This document shows, piece after piece, positions 62,188-64,000 of a stretch of 64,000 bases of DNA. This DNA is from an uncultured Roseburia sp. (GTDB taxonomy: Bacteria; Bacillota; Clostridia; Lachnospirales; Lachnospiraceae). Numbering within the stretch: the stretch's first letter is position 1; each line of letters begins with the position of its first letter. Both the position numbers and the translations under genes were made by a program. The DNA lies in contig CAKRDK010000001.1 in NCBI GenBank assembly GCA_934309475.1, positions 124,001 to 188,000 on the forward strand, read 5' to 3'. The notes beneath the pieces were generated by a model. That model was not told the DNA's origin. It ran no database searches and worked only from the letters and a program-made list of their open reading frames with translations.

Positions 62188-62346
62188 AGAATCCTGCTTG
62201 CAGGATTCTCCGCCTGCGGCGGGTCGCATTTGCGACATGATTCAACTCCGCCGCAGTGCGATTCCCGCAAAGCATTTTTGTGTAATAGGAACGAAAGTTC
62301 CTATTACACGAAAAACCCGAAACGTTTTCGAAACGCTTCGGGTTTT
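62188..62346. repeat. Hairpin-dense intergenic element between the exonuclease-like gene and galE
   Basis: Five inverted repeats in 159 nt: AGAATCCTGC-TT-GCAGGATTCT (62188-62209); CTGCGGCGG/CCGCCGCAG (62214-62222, 62248-62256) enclosing TCGCA-TT-TGCGA (62224-62235); GTGTAATAGGAAC-GAAA-GTTCCTATTACAC (62280-62309); and a final stem with CCCGAA.CG/CG.TTCGGG (62312-62346). The outermost two read as terminators for galE (minus) and, at 62312-62346, also for the plus-strand gene. The middle looks like an inserted palindromic element. Confidence 0.75.
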
Positions 62347-62352
62347 GTATTT

Positions 62353-63369
62353 TTAATCTTCGTATCCGTTTGGATTGTTTTTCTGCCATCTCCAGGAATC
62401 TGCACACATTTCACGGATTCCGTATTGAGCCTTCCAGCCAAGTTCTCTCTCAGCCTTAGAAGGGTCACAATAACAGGTTGCAATGTCTCCGGCTCTTCTT
62501 GGTTTAATCTGATATGGAATCTTGATGTCATTTGCCTCTTCAAAATTCTTAACGATGTCAAGCACGCTGTATCCATGACCTGTACCAAGGTTGTAAATAC
62601 ATAATCCTGCTTTTTCTTCAATCTTTTTGAGGGCTTTTACATGACCGACTGCAAGGTCAACCACGTGGATGTAATCACGTACGCCTGTACCATCCGGTGT
62701 ATCGTAATCGTTTCCAAAGACACCGAGTTCTTTCAATTTGCCAACGGCAACCTGTGTGATGTAAGGCATCAGGTTGTTTGGAATACCATTCGGGTTCTCT
62801 CCCATGGTTCCGCTTGGATGTGCTCCGATTGGGTTAAAATAGCGAAGTAAAATAACGTTCCATTCCGGATCTGCTTTCTGCATATCCATCAATACCTGCT
62901 CTAACATGGATTTGGTCCAGCCATATGGGTTGGTGCACTGTCCCTTCGGGCACTCCTCCGTAATCGGGATCTGTGCCGGGTCACCATAAACTGTTGCAGA
63001 AGATGAAAAGATGATGCTCTTGCATCCGTGCTGTCTCATTACATCTACGAGTGTCAATGTACCTGTGATATTGTTGTTGTAATACTCCCAAGGTTTTGCA
63101 ACGGATTCACCGACTGCTTTCAAACCTGCGAAGTGAATACAGCTATCAATTTTTTCTTTTTCAAAAATCTCGTTTAAAATGGTTCTGTCTAAAATGTCAC
63201 CCTTGTAAAACGTAACTTTTTTTCCGGTCAACGCTTTGACACGGTCTAATGATTTCTCGGATGCGTTGCTTAAGTTATCTAACACTACAACTTCATATCC
63301 GGCATTCAATAATTCTACACATGTATGGCTGCCGATGTATCCGGCGCCTCCTGTTACTAAAATTGCCAT
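62353..63369 (-). CDS. galE: UDP-glucose 4-epimerase
   Basis: 338 residues. Interconverts UDP-glucose and UDP-galactose for the Leloir pathway and cell-surface glycans. NAD site [15 protein letters not shown] (6-20), catalytic SSSATVYGD (Ser near 124) and [10 protein letters not shown] (Tyr near 149, Lys153) are intact. No gal or exopolysaccharide gene is adjacent. A TATAAT (63434-63439) lies about 65 nt upstream with a weak -35. Confidence 0.96.
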   Translation of the reverse strand: MAILVTGGAGYIGSHTCVELLNAGYEVVVLDNLSNASEKSLDRVKALTGKKVTFYKGDILDRTILNEIFEKEKIDSCIHFAGLKAVGESVAKPWEYYNNNITGTLTLVDVMRQHGCKSIIFSSSATVYGDPAQIPITEECPKGQCTNPYGWTKSMLEQVLMDMQKADPEWNVILLRYFNPIGAHPSGTMGENPNGIPNNLMPYITQVAVGKLKELGVFGNDYDTPDGTGVRDYIHVVDLAVGHVKALKKIEEKAGLCIYNLGTGHGYSVLDIVKNFEEANDIKIPYQIKPRRAGDIATCYCDPSKAERELGWKAQYGIREMCADSWRWQKNNPNGYED

Positions 63370-63496
63370 AATAAAAACACTCCTTTTTCTCTGTAAACCT
63401 CATTCCAAATGTTTCAGTTGTTTTCTTTCTGTCATTATAATACCGCAGTTTTTCAGAAAAGTATAGCTATAAATGTTTATAATACATGTAAAAATG

Positions 63497-63525
63497 TTGC
63501 ACATTCCATTTCCCCTTATTATAAT
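63497..63525 (+). promoter_or_regulatory. Promoter of the second AraC regulator
   Basis: TTGCAC (63497-63502), 17 nt, TATAAT (63520-63525), about 30 nt before the ATG. Confidence 0.7.
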
Positions 63526-63555
63526 ATCTATATCGAACGAAAGGATTCTTATACG

Positions 63556-64000
63556 ATGCAGAAAAATTACAAAAATTCTTATAAAGCAACGGAAAAAGAG
63601 TTAGTCTCACTCTCCGTCTACAATGTCGGATACCAGAAATGCGACCCGCTTTATCAGTGGGGACCCGGCGTCCGCGACCATTATCTGATTCATTATATCG
63701 TCTCCGGAAAAGGATTCTACAAGGTAAACCGCCAGACCTATGAGCTTCATGCCGGCGATTCTTTTCTTGTATATCCAAACACGGAAGTTACCTACTACGC
63801 TGACGAATCCGCTCCCTGGGAGTATGCCTGGGTCGGCTTTACGGGAAGCGATGCCTCTATCATATTAAAAGCGACGGATTTTTCGCCGGAGTGCCCTGTC
63901 ATCACAGATACCCCGACCGGAGAGGCAATCCACCGCCAGCTTCTTCACATTTATGACGCGAGAGGAAACGAATTCGAGCACGCCGTCGAGATGACCGGAC
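63556..64000 (+). CDS. AraC family regulator, N-terminal sensor half (cut by window edge)
   Basis: 148 codons are visible, from ATG 63556 with AAAGGA 12 nt upstream. They form the cupin-type ligand-binding half of an AraC-type regulator: HYLIHYIVSGKGFYKVNRQT (about 44-63), LHAGDSFLVYPNTEVTYYAD and PWEYAWVGFTGS are typical of sugar-responsive members (MsmR/YesN-like one-component types). The DNA-binding half is outside the window, so the family call rests on the sensor alone. Divergent from galE; controlled genes are presumably to the right. Confidence 0.8.
   Translation, partial: MQKNYKNSYKATEKELVSLSVYNVGYQKCDPLYQWGPGVRDHYLIHYIVSGKGFYKVNRQTYELHAGDSFLVYPNTEVTYYADESAPWEYAWVGFTGSDASIILKATDFSPECPVITDTPTGEAIHRQLLHIYDARGNEFEHAVEMTG

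Noticed and set aside
62177-62621. Short minus- and plus-strand ORFs around the hairpin element and galE 3' end
   Set aside because: They cross terminators and palindromes, have no ribosome sites, and overlap galE in other frames.

Overview
The window looks like ordinary chromosome of a spore-forming, anaerobic Gram-positive bacterium of the Lachnospiraceae (Clostridium cluster XIVa), perhaps close to Roseburia/Agathobacter. The evidence is a low-to-moderate GC content, strong AGGAGG-type ribosome sites, sporulation genes (SASP, gerW, ylbJ-like), a six-gene Rnf complex, BspA-like surface proteins, plant-glycan hydrolases (GH105, GH43) and Firmicutes-type synteny (yloC-remA-gmk-rpoZ; rsmD-coaD-ylbJ; rpmB/asp23-fakA-recG). 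The family-level call is an inference from gene content; the genus is a guess. I saw no rRNA, tRNA, CRISPR array, IS element or prophage.

Layout. 1-2 kb: hisZ (cut by the left edge), recU and a zinc-ribbon membrane protein with a QFNNG repeat, all on the minus strand. 2-9.8 kb: a tandem array of three paralogous secreted BspA-like (DUF285) repeat proteins with InlB-type C-terminal modules, the most distinctive accessory region. 10-16.6 kb: a minus-strand run pepD > M23 peptidase > rsuA-type synthase > HAD phosphatase > ygiQ > rluA-type synthase, ending in a clear terminator. 16.6-24 kb: a ylbJ-like gene on plus facing the housekeeping run yicC > remA > gmk > rpoZ // rimO > pgsA > pncC > rsmD > coaD > coiled-coil protein. 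24-30.4 kb: pepF and an aldose-1-epimerase-like protein, rqcH, a GH105 hydrolase with a LacI-type operator, and an alpha/beta SASP. 30.4-36.7 kb: asp23 > fakA > recG > orphan membrane protein, with divergent rpmB. 36.8-38.7 kb: a sporulation-linked unit (110-aa protein > DUF2953 > gerW) and, behind a hairpin, an unlisted 45-aa membrane peptide.

38.7-51.8 kb is a long co-directional run reading proB > DUF896 > 5-FTHF cyclo-ligase > proA > miaB > NusG-II protein > Gx transporter > ruvA > ruvB, then from an internal promoter zapA > U32 peptidase > ftsW-type > class B PBP, then a NUDIX hydrolase. It mixes proline synthesis, tRNA modification, Holliday-junction processing and cell-wall division. 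52-64 kb holds apbE (flavin transferase), a GH43 lipoprotein with a divergent AraC regulator, the rnfCDGEAB operon (ferredoxin:NAD+ oxidoreductase, whose G and D subunits are expected ApbE substrates), an RNase H-like exonuclease-fold protein, galE and the start of a second AraC regulator.

No obviously new defence or mobile system was found. The items most worth following up are the BspA array, the 45-aa peptide, the 520-aa orphan, a dense hairpin element at 62188-62346, a sigma-E-like leaderless promoter at ylbJ, and several unusual promoter/operator arrangements.
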